NCBI RefSeq assembly: GCF_900100345.1
Contig: NZ_FMTT01000019.1
Location: forward strand, 1 to 64,000
Length of the DNA: 64,000 nt
Direction of reading: 5' to 3'
Origin: Paenibacillus tianmuensis
GTDB lineage: Bacteria > Bacillota > Bacilli > Paenibacillales > NBRC-103111
A program made the translations under genes and the position numbers. The notes under the pieces were generated by a model. That model made no database searches. It saw only the letters and a list, made by a program, of their open reading frames with translations, and was not told the DNA's origin. Within the stretch, counting starts at the first letter, position 1, and every line of letters starts with the position of its first letter. Below, piece by piece: positions 27,146-36,222 of this stretch.

Positions 27146-27778
27146 ATGTCGGATACGATTTTTTGGAACGATTTGTTTTCCAAGCTGAGACCGGAGCAGG
27201 TCAAGTACGATATGTGGCTGGAGCCGTTCATTGGAGGCCTTGATCCGTCCGAGACGGGGTCCATTCTGGATCTTGGCTGCGGCGCGGGGAACGATACGCT
27301 GTATTTAACGGAAAAAGGCTACTCCGTCATCGCTTGCGACCGTTCAGCCGAAGCGCTTATGCTGGTGCAAGAGCTGGTATCGCAGGCTAAGACGAAGCAG
27401 CTTGATCTGCTGCAGCCACTGCCGTTTCCGGACGGTTCGGCGCGGGCTGTAGTAGCCGATTTAAGCCTCCATAACTTCTCTTGGAGCGATACCGGGAGAA
27501 TCGTTGCGGACATTTCCCGGGTACTTCAGCCGGGCGGGCAGCTTTGGTGCCGGGTCAATTCGACAAGGGACTTCGAATACGGCGCCGGACAAGGAAGGCT
27601 GATCGAGCCGAATTACTACGAGCTCGACGGGAAGCGCAAGCGTTTTTTCGACCGTCCGCACCTGGAACGGCTGTTTCAGAAATGGCAAGTCACGTTTGTA
27701 CAGGAGCAGACCATGAACCGCTATGATAAACCGAAGGTTGTCTGGGTACTGGCGGCAGCCAAGCCCGAGCTTCGTTAA
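27146..27778 (+). CDS. Class I SAM-dependent methyltransferase
   Basis: 210 aa. Motif I ILDLGCGAGNDTLYL (about 41-55), acidic post-motif VIACDRSAEAL, motif IV VVADLSLHNFSW, and the usual ISRVLQPGGQLWCRVNS strand. UbiE/Methyltransf_11-like; substrate unknown. The ATG at 27146 has AAGGAG 8 nt upstream. Last gene of the eight-gene block, 40 bp after the RlmM-like gene. Confidence 0.85.
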   Translation: MSDTIFWNDLFSKLRPEQVKYDMWLEPFIGGLDPSETGSILDLGCGAGNDTLYLTEKGYSVIACDRSAEALMLVQELVSQAKTKQLDLLQPLPFPDGSARAVVADLSLHNFSWSDTGRIVADISRVLQPGGQLWCRVNSTRDFEYGAGQGRLIEPNYYELDGKRKRFFDRPHLERLFQKWQVTFVQEQTMNRYDKPKVVWVLAAAKPELR

Positions 27779-27856
27779 TAGGCGATGCAACTGGGTGATA
27801 CGGAAGTGTAGATCGGGAAACGGACAAAGTGGAAACGTAATTTTTGCTCCGAACTC

Positions 27857-27884
27857 TTGCGCTACCCATTTTTTATGCTATAAT
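27857..27884 (+). promoter_or_regulatory. Promoter upstream of the Tad operon leader
   Basis: TTGCGC (27857-27862), 16-bp spacer, TATAAT (27879-27884), about 175 bp before tadZ. The predicted transcript runs directly into the hairpin at 27914-27962. Confidence 0.7.
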
Positions 27885-27913
27885 ACGGTTAATTGCATAT
27901 TTACAAAAGCGGA

Positions 27914-27962
27914 AGCACCGCTGACCAAGGAAAGGATTTCCTGTCAGTGTGTGCTTTTTTTT
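27914..27962 (+). terminator. Terminator-like hairpin (attenuator or small-RNA end) before the Tad operon
   Basis: Three stacked helices: AGCAC/GTGCT (27914-27918 with 27951-27955), CTGAC/GTCAG (27921-27925 with 27943-27947) and an inner AGGAAA/TTTCCT, followed by eight T. It starts about 25 nt after the predicted transcription start, so it either ends an RNA of roughly 70-75 nt or acts as a conditional terminator for tadZ. It could also serve as the terminator of the upstream block. Confidence 0.7.
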
Positions 27963-28060
27963 GTGTTTCTAAGGGGGAACTGGAGAGTATGTGATCTATG
28001 AAGCGCAAGGAAGAAATGGAATAAGCTTATCGCACAGATACGAAGGAGAGGGAGTCGTCG

Positions 28061-29173
28061 GTGGCCAAAATTATGCTGGTGCTGTTGGACGAGGATGCTT
28101 ATTTTGGCGAAATGCTGTCCGCTTACGTTCGCTCGTCCGAATATGCGGAGCGGTTTAGTATACGCGTGTTTACGTCGATGGATGAAGGAGTCCGGTTTGT
28201 AGAGCAAACCAAGGAACCGCTGATCATTATGGTCCATGAATCGCTTATGCCGCTGCCTGATGCCGTTTTCGGGCTTAAACCGGGGTGTACGGTCGTGATC
28301 AGCGACTCGGCAAGAGAGGGCGGACTGCTCGAATATCCGATTATGTTTAAATACCAGCCGCTGGACAGGCTGTTATCGGGTATTACCGCGCATTACAACG
28401 AATTTTTTGCAGGCGAGCCGCTGCGGGGGAACCGGGGAGCGAAGACGGTCGCCGTTTATTCGGCCGTCGGTGGAACGGGCAAAACGGTAACGGCCGTTCA
28501 TTTGGCGTACCAGCTTGCCCAGCAGGGGGAACGCGTCTTCTGTTTGGGTCTGGAGCTGCTCCCCTCCCGGGCTTGGTATGTTCAGGAAGGAGCGGAGGAA
28601 ACGGAATCGTTTTCCCAGCTTTTATATTATGCCAAGACCGCTCCAGCGCTTATTTCTTCCAAGCTGGAAGGGCTCAAAAGGAAGCATCCTGACTGCAAGT
28701 TCGATTACGTTCCTCCGTCGATGCACCTGAAAGAGCTGGCGGAGATGGAGGCGTCCGATTTGAAGCACATGTTGCAAGGGATCGAAGCCACGAGGATGTA
28801 CGACCGTATCGTAATCGATTTGGACTCGGCGCCGCATGCGGCGACAAGGGAAGCGATTCAAGAGGCCGACCTCGTTCTATGGCTGCTGCTGGACGACTGC
28901 GTACATTTGAGTAAAAACGCCGAGCTGCTCCGAAGCTGGACTGCCGGGGAACGAACGACAGACTGGCTGCATAGGGTGCGGTTCGTACATAACAAAAATG
29001 CCGGACAGGCGGTGAACCGGTTCGAAGCGTACGGATTTGCAAATAGCAGCGAACTGCCCTACGTTCCCGAATGGAAAGGCGTTGGACGAGTGGAGGACAT
29101 GATGTCGCCGGCCTTTGCCTTGGCCGCTGCCGGTTTGGTTCGAGCCGGCGGGGAGGGATCGCGGTACCGATGA
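28061..29173 (+). CDS. tadZ: TadZ/CpaE-like ATPase with N-terminal receiver-like domain
   Basis: 370 aa. An atypical receiver-like domain (about 1-125; KIMLVLLDEDAYFGEML) is followed by a MinD/ParA-type ATPase domain with P-loop GGTGKTVTAVHLA (about 137-150) and the acidic strand YDRIVIDLDSAP. TadZ/CpaE proteins mark the pole or site where the Tad pilus machine assembles. The GTG start follows GGAGAGGG. The first gene of the pilus operon, it overlaps tadA by 4 bp. Confidence 0.85.
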   Translation: MAKIMLVLLDEDAYFGEMLSAYVRSSEYAERFSIRVFTSMDEGVRFVEQTKEPLIIMVHESLMPLPDAVFGLKPGCTVVISDSAREGGLLEYPIMFKYQPLDRLLSGITAHYNEFFAGEPLRGNRGAKTVAVYSAVGGTGKTVTAVHLAYQLAQQGERVFCLGLELLPSRAWYVQEGAEETESFSQLLYYAKTAPALISSKLEGLKRKHPDCKFDYVPPSMHLKELAEMEASDLKHMLQGIEATRMYDRIVIDLDSAPHAATREAIQEADLVLWLLLDDCVHLSKNAELLRSWTAGERTTDWLHRVRFVHNKNAGQAVNRFEAYGFANSSELPYVPEWKGVGRVEDMMSPAFALAAAGLVRAGGEGSRYR

Positions 29174-30390
29174 AGGATGTCGCCGTAAAGCAGCTAATCA
29201 AACAGCGCGTACAGGACAGCTTTGATTATGGAAATGCCTTGTCGGACGAGCAGCTCATGGAGCAGATTGAGCAAGTCGTGTTTGCTTACTCCAGGGAATC
29301 ATTTTTGACCGCGGGGCAAAAGCAGACTTTGGTGCAAGAGGTGTTTCACTCGTTCCGCGGTTTGGACGTGCTCCAACCGCTCGTCGACGATCGGACGATT
29401 ACTGAAATTATGATCAATTCTCACGACCAGGTCTTTGTTGAAAAAGACGGCCGCGTGCTGGAGACGGATATTCGCTTCGAAAGCAGGGAGAAGCTGGAAG
29501 ATACGATTCAAGCGATCGTCGGCCGGGTCAACCGGATTGTGAACGAGTCGACTCCGATCGTTGACGCCCGACTTGCGGACGGCTCCCGCGTCAATGTCGT
29601 CCTCCCGCCGATTGCGTTGAAAGGTCCGGCGATGACGATCCGGAAATTTCCGGAAAAGCCGATGACGCTGGAAGATCTGATTGCACGTCAGGCGCTTTCG
29701 CGCGAAGCGGCGCAACGGCTTATTTGCTTCGTTAAGGCAAAATACAATTTGTTTATCGGAGGGGGAACAGGTTCGGGGAAAACGACGTTTCTCAATGCGC
29801 TGGGACAATTTATTCCGCCGGACGAACGCGTCATCACGATCGAAGATTCGGCCGAACTGCAAATTCGCGGCGTACCGAACCTCGTTAGCCTCGAAACCCG
29901 CAATGCTAATTCGGAAGGAAAAGGCGAGATTACGATTCGCGACTTGATTCGTTCATCACTGAGGATGCGGCCGAATCGCATCATTGTCGGCGAAGTCCGG
30001 GGGGCTGAAGCCTTGGATATGCTTGCAGCACTTAATACTGGGCACGACGGGGCGTTATCGACCGGCCATGCGAATTCGGTTCAGGATATGCTCAGTCGTT
30101 TGGAGACGATGGTATTGAGCGGGGCCAGCCTGCCGGTCGAAGTTGTGCGCAAGCAAATCGCATCGGCGATTGATGTCATGATCCACTTGACCCGTCTTCG
30201 CGACCGTTCCAGACGGGTGACGGAAATTACCGAAATTGTCGGGGTTGATGAAGGGGAGGTGAAGCTCAATCCGCTTTACCGGTTCGTGGAGACAGGTGAA
30301 ACGCCGGAAGGCAAAGTCATTGGGCAGCTTGAGCCTACCGGGAATGAACTGGCAGGAACATGGAAGCTGGAGATGGCTGGCTTGATCTAA
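29170..30390 (+). CDS. tadA: TadA/CpaF secretion ATPase
   Basis: 406 aa type II/IV secretion ATPase. Walker A GGGTGSGKTT (about 196-205), the Asp box ITIEDSAELQI, Walker B region RMRPNRIIVGEVRGAEA and the His box GHDGALSTGHANS are all present. It powers pilin polymerisation (and retraction) of the Flp pilus. The ATG at 29170 overlaps the tadZ stop (ATGA); a longer frame inside tadZ was rejected. Confidence 0.95.
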   Translation: MKDVAVKQLIKQRVQDSFDYGNALSDEQLMEQIEQVVFAYSRESFLTAGQKQTLVQEVFHSFRGLDVLQPLVDDRTITEIMINSHDQVFVEKDGRVLETDIRFESREKLEDTIQAIVGRVNRIVNESTPIVDARLADGSRVNVVLPPIALKGPAMTIRKFPEKPMTLEDLIARQALSREAAQRLICFVKAKYNLFIGGGTGSGKTTFLNALGQFIPPDERVITIEDSAELQIRGVPNLVSLETRNANSEGKGEITIRDLIRSSLRMRPNRIIVGEVRGAEALDMLAALNTGHDGALSTGHANSVQDMLSRLETMVLSGASLPVEVVRKQIASAIDVMIHLTRLRDRSRRVTEITEIVGVDEGEVKLNPLYRFVETGETPEGKVIGQLEPTGNELAGTWKLEMAGLI

Positions 30391-30426
30391 CAGGGACGAT
30401 AGCAGGAAAGGAGGAGGATATCCGTC

Positions 30427-31254
30427 ATGTACAAATTGGTTTTCGGCCGTTTGCGCGCCTTTGCAGGGTTGTCTTTCGGCACGAAACCGGCGCCCGCGGC
30501 ATCCAAAGCAAAGCTTCCGGATTATAACGAATACCAGCTAACGTGGGGACAAAAGGTCTCTGCTGTCTTTTGCGGCGCAGCCGTTATGGCGGGGATTGGT
30601 ATAGTGTTTTACAAAAATCCGTTGATTGCCGGGCTGTTTGCCTTAACCGGGTTTTATTATCCCGTCATGCGGCGCAAGGCCATCATAGCTAAAAGGAAGG
30701 CACAGCTTAAACAGCAGTTCAAACAAATGCTTGCTTCCCTAGCCTCTTCCATGGGGGCAGGCCGCTCGATCGAATCGTCTTTTGCCGAGGCGCTCGATGA
30801 CTTGCGGCTGCTGTATCCTGATGCCGGAGCGATGATTGTGCGCGAGCTCGAACTGATCATCCGGCGGCTGCAAAACGGTGAAACGGTGGAAGCATGCCTG
30901 CTCGACTTCAGCCGTCGGGCCCACATCGACGAGATCGGCCAGTTCGCGGACGTATTTGTGATATGCAAGCGAACTGGCGGCAGTCTGGTTCAGGTGGTTC
31001 GGCGAACGGCCGTCATTATTCAGGAAAAATTGGATATCGAGCAGGACATCCAAGTCACGTTGGCCCAAAAGAAATTTGAATCCAAAGTGCTCACGGTTGC
31101 GCCCGTCATTCTCATTGCAGCACTTGCTTGGACGACGCCGGATTACATGGAACCGCTGTATCAAGGCGGCGGCCTGCTTATCATGACCGGTGCGCTTGGG
31201 GTATTGTTCGGCTGCTTTGCCTTGGCGCAAAAAATTATGAATATAAAGGTGTGA
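30427..31254 (+). CDS. tadB: TadB inner-membrane platform protein
   Basis: 275 aa of the type II secretion F (GspF) family. Two hydrophobic segments lie near 45-75, a cytoplasmic GspF core at about 95-205 (MLASLASSMGAGRSIESSF; ICKRTGGSLVQVV), and two more membrane segments lie at the C-terminus. TadB and TadC form the membrane platform on which TadA acts. The ATG has GGAGGATATCCGTC upstream. Confidence 0.9.
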   Translation: MYKLVFGRLRAFAGLSFGTKPAPAASKAKLPDYNEYQLTWGQKVSAVFCGAAVMAGIGIVFYKNPLIAGLFALTGFYYPVMRRKAIIAKRKAQLKQQFKQMLASLASSMGAGRSIESSFAEALDDLRLLYPDAGAMIVRELELIIRRLQNGETVEACLLDFSRRAHIDEIGQFADVFVICKRTGGSLVQVVRRTAVIIQEKLDIEQDIQVTLAQKKFESKVLTVAPVILIAALAWTTPDYMEPLYQGGGLLIMTGALGVLFGCFALAQKIMNIKV

Positions 31255-31260
31255 AGCGAT

Positions 31261-32130
31261 TTGTGGATGCTGGCGCTGTTGCTGTTGGAGCTGATCGCCG
31301 TTGCAGGTGCATCTTGGGCAGGATTTCCAAAGTATGCTCCATGGGTCCGCGACAATCGAAGTCTTACGCGCTCGGATGCGTTCTATTGGCTCGCTCCTGC
31401 TAGCTTATGGTTTATGGACCGGACGAAGCTTGCCGACCGATTATCCGAGTCGCTCGGCAAGGTGCATCGCGTCATGATAGGACTATACGGAGCGAAATCA
31501 GCGATCTCGGAAACGAAATGGTTTGCAGCCAAGACGCTTATTATCGTTTACGGTCTGGTTATTTTGAGCACCATGGCCGGTTTGGCAGCCGGTGAAGCTG
31601 AGATGCTGGTTTACTGCCTGCCATTGACGATCTTTGTTCCGTTTCTAATGTATAAACAAGCAGCCGGGGAGCTTAAACGGAAGAAACAGTCCATCTTGAT
31701 TGAGCTTCCGGAAGTATTGAACCAACTGATGCTGCTGATTGGCGCAGGCGAAACGGTCCCGCAGGCCCTGGTACGGATTGCGAATGGAAAAGAGGCCGTC
31801 ACCAGTCCGTTAATGGCCGAATTGAAAGAAACCGTTCATGCCCTTAAAGTGAACGTCTCCTTTCCCAAAGCAATGGAGGACTTCAGCAAGCGGTGCGCAA
31901 TGCAGGAGGTTTCTCTGTTTACGACAACGCTGCTGTTAAATTACAAGCGGGGAGGCGACGAACTGGTAATGGCTTTAAAGGAACTATCCGCCAACCTGTG
32001 GGAGAAGCGCAAGGCGCTTGCCAAAACGCTCGGTGAAGAAGCGGCATCCAAACTGGTGTTTCCGATGGTCATGATATTTTTTGTCGTCATGGTTATGGTG
32101 GCGGCGCCTGCTTTAATGATGGTGAATTAA
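31261..32130 (+). CDS. tadC: TadC inner-membrane platform protein
   Basis: 289 aa, GspF-family partner of TadB. An N-terminal membrane segment, two central segments (about 80-130), the core ELPEVLNQLMLLIGAGETV ... LTTTLLLNYKRGGDEL-type region and a C-terminal membrane segment. The TTG start at 31261 follows AAGGTG by 9 nt, 6 bp after the tadB stop. An ATG two codons in (31267) is possible. Confidence 0.88.
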   Translation: MWMLALLLLELIAVAGASWAGFPKYAPWVRDNRSLTRSDAFYWLAPASLWFMDRTKLADRLSESLGKVHRVMIGLYGAKSAISETKWFAAKTLIIVYGLVILSTMAGLAAGEAEMLVYCLPLTIFVPFLMYKQAAGELKRKKQSILIELPEVLNQLMLLIGAGETVPQALVRIANGKEAVTSPLMAELKETVHALKVNVSFPKAMEDFSKRCAMQEVSLFTTTLLLNYKRGGDELVMALKELSANLWEKRKALAKTLGEEAASKLVFPMVMIFFVVMVMVAAPALMMVN

Positions 32131-32175
32131 TCGAGTAACTGACATCGTCTTGCGACAATAGAGGAGGAAAAAGGA

Positions 32176-32394
32176 ATGGAAGCTTTGAAAACGGCGTGGC
32201 ATCGGTTTTGGAAAGAAGAAGACGGACTCGGTACGCTTGAGATTTTATTAATCATTGCGGTGCTGCTCATTATTGCGATTGCTTTCCGGAAGTGGATCAC
32301 GAAGTGGATGGAAAGCTTATTTAACGATGCCAGTAAAGAAATTAAGGATTCCAAAAATGTAAAAATCGATGACAGCAAGTTAGGCACCCCCTAA
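32176..32394 (+). CDS. Flp-like major pilin precursor
   Basis: 72 aa. A short leader ends at EEDG, then LGTLE begins the mature protein: the class IV prepilin cleavage pattern G/xxxxE, followed by the hydrophobic helix ILLIIAVLLIIAIAF and a short charged tail. It should be processed by the TadV peptidase encoded downstream and polymerised into the pilus. GGAGGAAAAAGG gives an unusually strong ribosome binding site, as expected for the most abundant product of the operon. Confidence 0.88.
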   Translation: MEALKTAWHRFWKEEDGLGTLEILLIIAVLLIIAIAFRKWITKWMESLFNDASKEIKDSKNVKIDDSKLGTP

Positions 32395-32409
32395 CCTTGG
32401 TATGATGAC

Positions 32410-33450
32410 ATGACAGGGTTCATGAGAATTATCTATATCCGATCGTTCGTTATAACGCTCCGCCGATTCGTCATCGGTCATTCCGGTCAATTTACGATTG
32501 AGGCGTCCCTGACACTGCCGATCATTTTAATCGCGACCTTGCTGCTTATTTTCTTATCGCTGTTTGCTTATCAACAAGCTTCCGTTCATTATACAGCGGC
32601 ATTGACGGCGGAACGGACGGCTTATATTTGGGACAACAGCAGGAAAGATCCGGTCACCGGATCGGTTGGGTTGGGGCAAACGGATGGCCTGTACTGGCGG
32701 CTGACGAACGACCATGTGATGAATTTGTTCAGCTTTATGCTCCCTATGGCTCCCGTATCCGTTCAGCTTCCGGCATCCGGGCATGCAGCCGGTCCAGCCG
32801 GTCCGGCCGGGAAACTTTCCCGAGCCGCCGGCAGCCTGCCGGAGCAGCTGCGCGGAGAGATCGAGTATTCGAATCACGGGTTTTTGCGCTATGTTCGCGT
32901 CGCCTTGGAAAAAAAGTTTCATGTTCCTTCTATGGCACGGTATTGGCGGGGCAAAGAAGCCGATGTGGAGACTTCGTCCAAATCCTACATCGTTGACCCG
33001 ATCGAAACGATCCGGCTGACGGATCTGACCCGAACCTTTATCGGTGAAATCCAAGGGCGAATCAAGCCGAAGGATGCGCTAAAAACGATGGTCGACCCGA
33101 AGACCTCGGTCAAAGAACCGGTAAAAATCACCTCCGAAAGTGAAGCTGCGGAGCATTTACGCGGCTTGGTTGGCGGGGTAAGCAAAAAAATTAATGTGAC
33201 CCCGGAGACCGTCAGGGTTGTTGACGCTCTGGATTCTTCCAATGTAGCGCATCAGGCTTTTTACACCTTTTATGAACAAAATTTGCGAGAGCAGATGGCA
33301 AAAGACGCAGAGCTGTTGAAGCAGGGCACAGAAATTAGAGGCGTGGTATGGCATTTTTTCAAGGTGTCGAAGAACGATGAAATGAGGCTGTCTCAAGGGC
33401 TAAAACGTGAGCTGGAACAAAAAGGAATTGTGGTCGTGTTTCATGAGTAA
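32410..33450 (+). CDS. TadE-like pseudopilin, long form
   Basis: 346 aa. N-terminal TadE motif HSG/QFTIEASLTLPIILIAT (cleavage site G/xxxxE plus hydrophobic helix), then a large extracytoplasmic domain of about 290 residues with a Gly/Pro/Ala-rich patch near 130 (PAGPAGK). Probably a minor pilin at the tip or base of the pilus. The start is uncertain: the ATG at 32410 has only a weak ribosome binding site, and the ATG at 32422 (after ACAGGG) is an alternative. Confidence 0.78.
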   Translation: MTGFMRIIYIRSFVITLRRFVIGHSGQFTIEASLTLPIILIATLLLIFLSLFAYQQASVHYTAALTAERTAYIWDNSRKDPVTGSVGLGQTDGLYWRLTNDHVMNLFSFMLPMAPVSVQLPASGHAAGPAGPAGKLSRAAGSLPEQLRGEIEYSNHGFLRYVRVALEKKFHVPSMARYWRGKEADVETSSKSYIVDPIETIRLTDLTRTFIGEIQGRIKPKDALKTMVDPKTSVKEPVKITSESEAAEHLRGLVGGVSKKINVTPETVRVVDALDSSNVAHQAFYTFYEQNLREQMAKDAELLKQGTEIRGVVWHFFKVSKNDEMRLSQGLKRELEQKGIVVVFHE

Positions 33451-33480
33451 AGGAAAGCAGGGGAATCCGGAGGTGAATTT

Positions 33481-35550
33481 TTGAGGAGGTTGCTAAAGCT
33501 ATGGAAGGAGCAGAGCGGCGCCGTATCCATCTATTTGATCATCATTCTTGTTCCTTTGTTTCTGCTGTGCGGGCTGCTGATCGATGTCGCAAGGTGGAGG
33601 ACCGCGGATAAGGAAGCCGAGAATGCCGTAAAATCCGGGGTTCGCTCGACACTTTCGGCTTTTTCTCCGAAGCTGGCAGCTTATGGATTGTTCGGTACGG
33701 ACCTGACCGGCAGCAAGGGAGACGAGATTTTCAAGCAAACGGTAGCCGGCAATTTGTCCGGCGCTGCGGAGCCTGGCCAATTCCGTTTTATTGATCAGCG
33801 TTTGGAAGAGGATTCGGCTAAGGTGACACCGATTTTCGTCCTATCCAATCATACGATCTTCAAGCAGCAAATATTGGAGGAGATGAAATACCGGGCTCCG
33901 ATGATTTACGCGCTTGAACTGACCGACAAATTCAAAAAAACAGGCCTTGATGCTCAATTGAATCAGGCTTCGAAATTCGCCGAAAATGCGGTTAAAGTGG
34001 AAGAACTGCTGGAGGAACGCGAGCGTAGACTGGACGAAGTTTGGGACGCCTTTCAAGCGATCCGTCAAAAATCTGAGGTGCTATACCCGCATTACGATAC
34101 GCAGCTTCGCGATTTGAATACCTTAAGTGAGAAAATCGGCAGCCCTACGCTGGAAACCGAATACGCCGCTCTACTCGGATTGTTGAAGGGCGAAGCAGCG
34201 CTTGATGATGCGGCGCTCTCCCAATATAAGGATGCGTTCTTGGAAGCGATGGAGCTGGCTAAAAAAGCAAATGATGACTTGAATGCCGAAATCAGCAAGG
34301 TTCGGCAGCCAAACGATTCGGGTCAGCAGCTAAGGGCCGAGGATGTATTCAACTTTGTGCATTTAGTTGACCACCAAGAACTGGAACAGTGGGAAGCGGG
34401 AGTAGGAACGGCGTTAGCCCAGTTTTCCAGCGTACGGGTTCAGCTTGAAGATAACCTCTTGTTTACGAATCAAAAATATTCTGCGACCTCAACGGCGTTG
34501 AACGGCTTCAAAACGAAAGTGGATGAATGGTACGACAAACAGAATAAGTCGCAAACCGAGCGTCAGAGCAAAAACAAAGCGACGGCAGCGGCTAAGCGGG
34601 AGCAAAGGGCCAAAGCGCAGCCGATTTTGGACGAGTTTCGGCGAACGATCGGCAGCTGCTCTCTTGGATCGAATGTCGATTCGTATGAGGAGAGCTACCG
34701 CAAGCTTCAGGGCGATCCGGGGACGGCTGGCAGCAAAGGTTTCTATCAGACGTATTTGGAGATGAACCAAGCTGCCGGGGCAATTTCTCCTGTATCGACT
34801 GTTAAATTGAAAACTCCGGATCAGGCCGGGTCCAGCTCTTTGAAGCTGGTTTCTGCACTGGAAGGTCTGTTGATGGAGGTACGGGACGAATTTTATATCG
34901 ATGAATTTGCCGTCAGCAAATTTAGCTACCGGACACTTGGTTTGGAAAAGGATACTTTCGGACGGCCGAAAACCTCCAAAGAGCTTTCCAATCCTGCCGG
35001 TCATGAATTAACCAATCAAGAAGTTGAATATTTAATTTACGGTTCGAATACGTGCAGTGGCAATTATTCGTCGGCGTACGCGGAAATGTTCGCCGTACGG
35101 CTGGCGATCGGAACGACCGAAGCGCTGCTTGAACCGCGCAACGAAGCGCTCGCCGCCGGTTCGCCGCTGCTCGTCTTGCTGGCTGCGGTGACGGAAGGCG
35201 CAATTCGGGCACAAGCGGACATGACGAAGCTCGTTCAAGGCGAGCAGGTGCCGCTGTCCCGGAAATTGAGCGGAGTAATCACGCTAGGATATAAAGATTA
35301 CTTGAGATTATTCCTGCTTCTTCATAGCCGTGAATCGGTTCTGTTGTCCCGAATGCAGGCGCTGATCGAATTGAACACAAAACAGAAGCTTTATCAAATG
35401 ACTACATATGTTTCCGGTGGTGTTTCAACCTCATATCGGCTCTGGTTTTTACCGGCTATCATGAAGCTGGTAGGGAATAGCGAGTTCTCCGGTTGCGAGG
35501 TAAGCGGTAACCGCTGCCGAATGACCAAAACGGCAGACTTTACATATTAG
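33481..35550 (+). CDS. TadG-like pilus assembly protein
   Basis: 689 aa. The N-terminal segment EQSGAVSIYLIIILVPLFLL and then CGLLIDVAR is the TadE/TadG-type membrane anchor. A long, mostly helical extracytoplasmic region follows, with coiled-coil-like stretches (about 155-230 and 330-390). No von Willebrand A domain was recognised, unlike many TadG proteins. The TTG start at 33481 has GGAGG 7 nt upstream. Likely surface-exposed and part of, or associated with, the pilus; its precise role is unknown. Confidence 0.75.
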   Translation: MRRLLKLWKEQSGAVSIYLIIILVPLFLLCGLLIDVARWRTADKEAENAVKSGVRSTLSAFSPKLAAYGLFGTDLTGSKGDEIFKQTVAGNLSGAAEPGQFRFIDQRLEEDSAKVTPIFVLSNHTIFKQQILEEMKYRAPMIYALELTDKFKKTGLDAQLNQASKFAENAVKVEELLEERERRLDEVWDAFQAIRQKSEVLYPHYDTQLRDLNTLSEKIGSPTLETEYAALLGLLKGEAALDDAALSQYKDAFLEAMELAKKANDDLNAEISKVRQPNDSGQQLRAEDVFNFVHLVDHQELEQWEAGVGTALAQFSSVRVQLEDNLLFTNQKYSATSTALNGFKTKVDEWYDKQNKSQTERQSKNKATAAAKREQRAKAQPILDEFRRTIGSCSLGSNVDSYEESYRKLQGDPGTAGSKGFYQTYLEMNQAAGAISPVSTVKLKTPDQAGSSSLKLVSALEGLLMEVRDEFYIDEFAVSKFSYRTLGLEKDTFGRPKTSKELSNPAGHELTNQEVEYLIYGSNTCSGNYSSAYAEMFAVRLAIGTTEALLEPRNEALAAGSPLLVLLAAVTEGAIRAQADMTKLVQGEQVPLSRKLSGVITLGYKDYLRLFLLLHSRESVLLSRMQALIELNTKQKLYQMTTYVSGGVSTSYRLWFLPAIMKLVGNSEFSGCEVSGNRCRMTKTADFTY

Positions 35551-35560
35551 GGAGGCCAGT

Positions 35561-36220
35561 ATGTTGCGATGGACGAAAGAGCAGAGAGGAAGCATCACTC
35601 TTGAGGCGGCGCTCGTGCTGCCCTTTTTTCTGGCATTTCTTCTGCTGCTGATTGCGTTTATTCGCGTATCTTTGGCTGAGATGGCGCTGCAGTCTGCCGT
35701 CTCGGAATCGGCTAAAGTCATTGCTGCAAACATGTATCCGGTCGAGCTGCTGTACCGACAAGGGCAAGCGCGGTGGCAGAACAGCCAAGCCAGCGCTTGG
35801 CTGGGTAACGTAGTCACCCAACTGGAGACGGCCAGACAAACGGTCGTCGATTCCGAACAATTCGTAGAGGATTACTCTAAATGGATTCCTGAACCTATGG
35901 TACGTTTGGTCGCTTGGGAAAAAGAACGAAGAGAACAGCTGGAGGCGCTTGGCAGCTCAGCGAAGGACGAGGCGAAGCAAACGGTCGAAATGAAGGTCGC
36001 GGAGGCGGCGACGCCAATTATTGCATCGTTTGCCGATATGGGCAGCCTTGATCAACGTAAGCTCAAAGTAACCTCTCTACAATTTCCAAACTTTGACGAC
36101 CGTGAGAAGGCTTATGTTGTTATCGAAGCGCAGTATGAGTATACGTTCGCAGTCCCTTTTTTTAAGAAAACCGTCATACTTCGAAAAAAAGCGCAAGAGC
36201 GCGCATGGATAGGGGGATAA
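35561..36220 (+). CDS. TadE-family pseudopilin, short form
   Basis: 219 aa. Short leader ending RG, then SITLEAALVLPFFLAFLLLL: the TadE prepilin motif with Glu at +5. A helical, charged ectodomain and a C-terminal beta-rich segment follow (KAYVVIEAQYEYTFAVPF). The second pseudopilin of the locus. GGGAGG lies just before the start and the prepilin peptidase gene begins 2 bp after its stop. Confidence 0.85.
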   Translation: MLRWTKEQRGSITLEAALVLPFFLAFLLLLIAFIRVSLAEMALQSAVSESAKVIAANMYPVELLYRQGQARWQNSQASAWLGNVVTQLETARQTVVDSEQFVEDYSKWIPEPMVRLVAWEKERREQLEALGSSAKDEAKQTVEMKVAEAATPIIASFADMGSLDQRKLKVTSLQFPNFDDREKAYVVIEAQYEYTFAVPFFKKTVILRKKAQERAWIGG

Positions 36221-36222
36221 GC

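Noticed and set aside
27885-27962. c-di-GMP (GEMM-I) riboswitch before the Tad operon
   Set aside because: The leader is short and lacks the GGCAAACC and GACGCAAAGCC-type core; only a terminator-like hairpin is supported.
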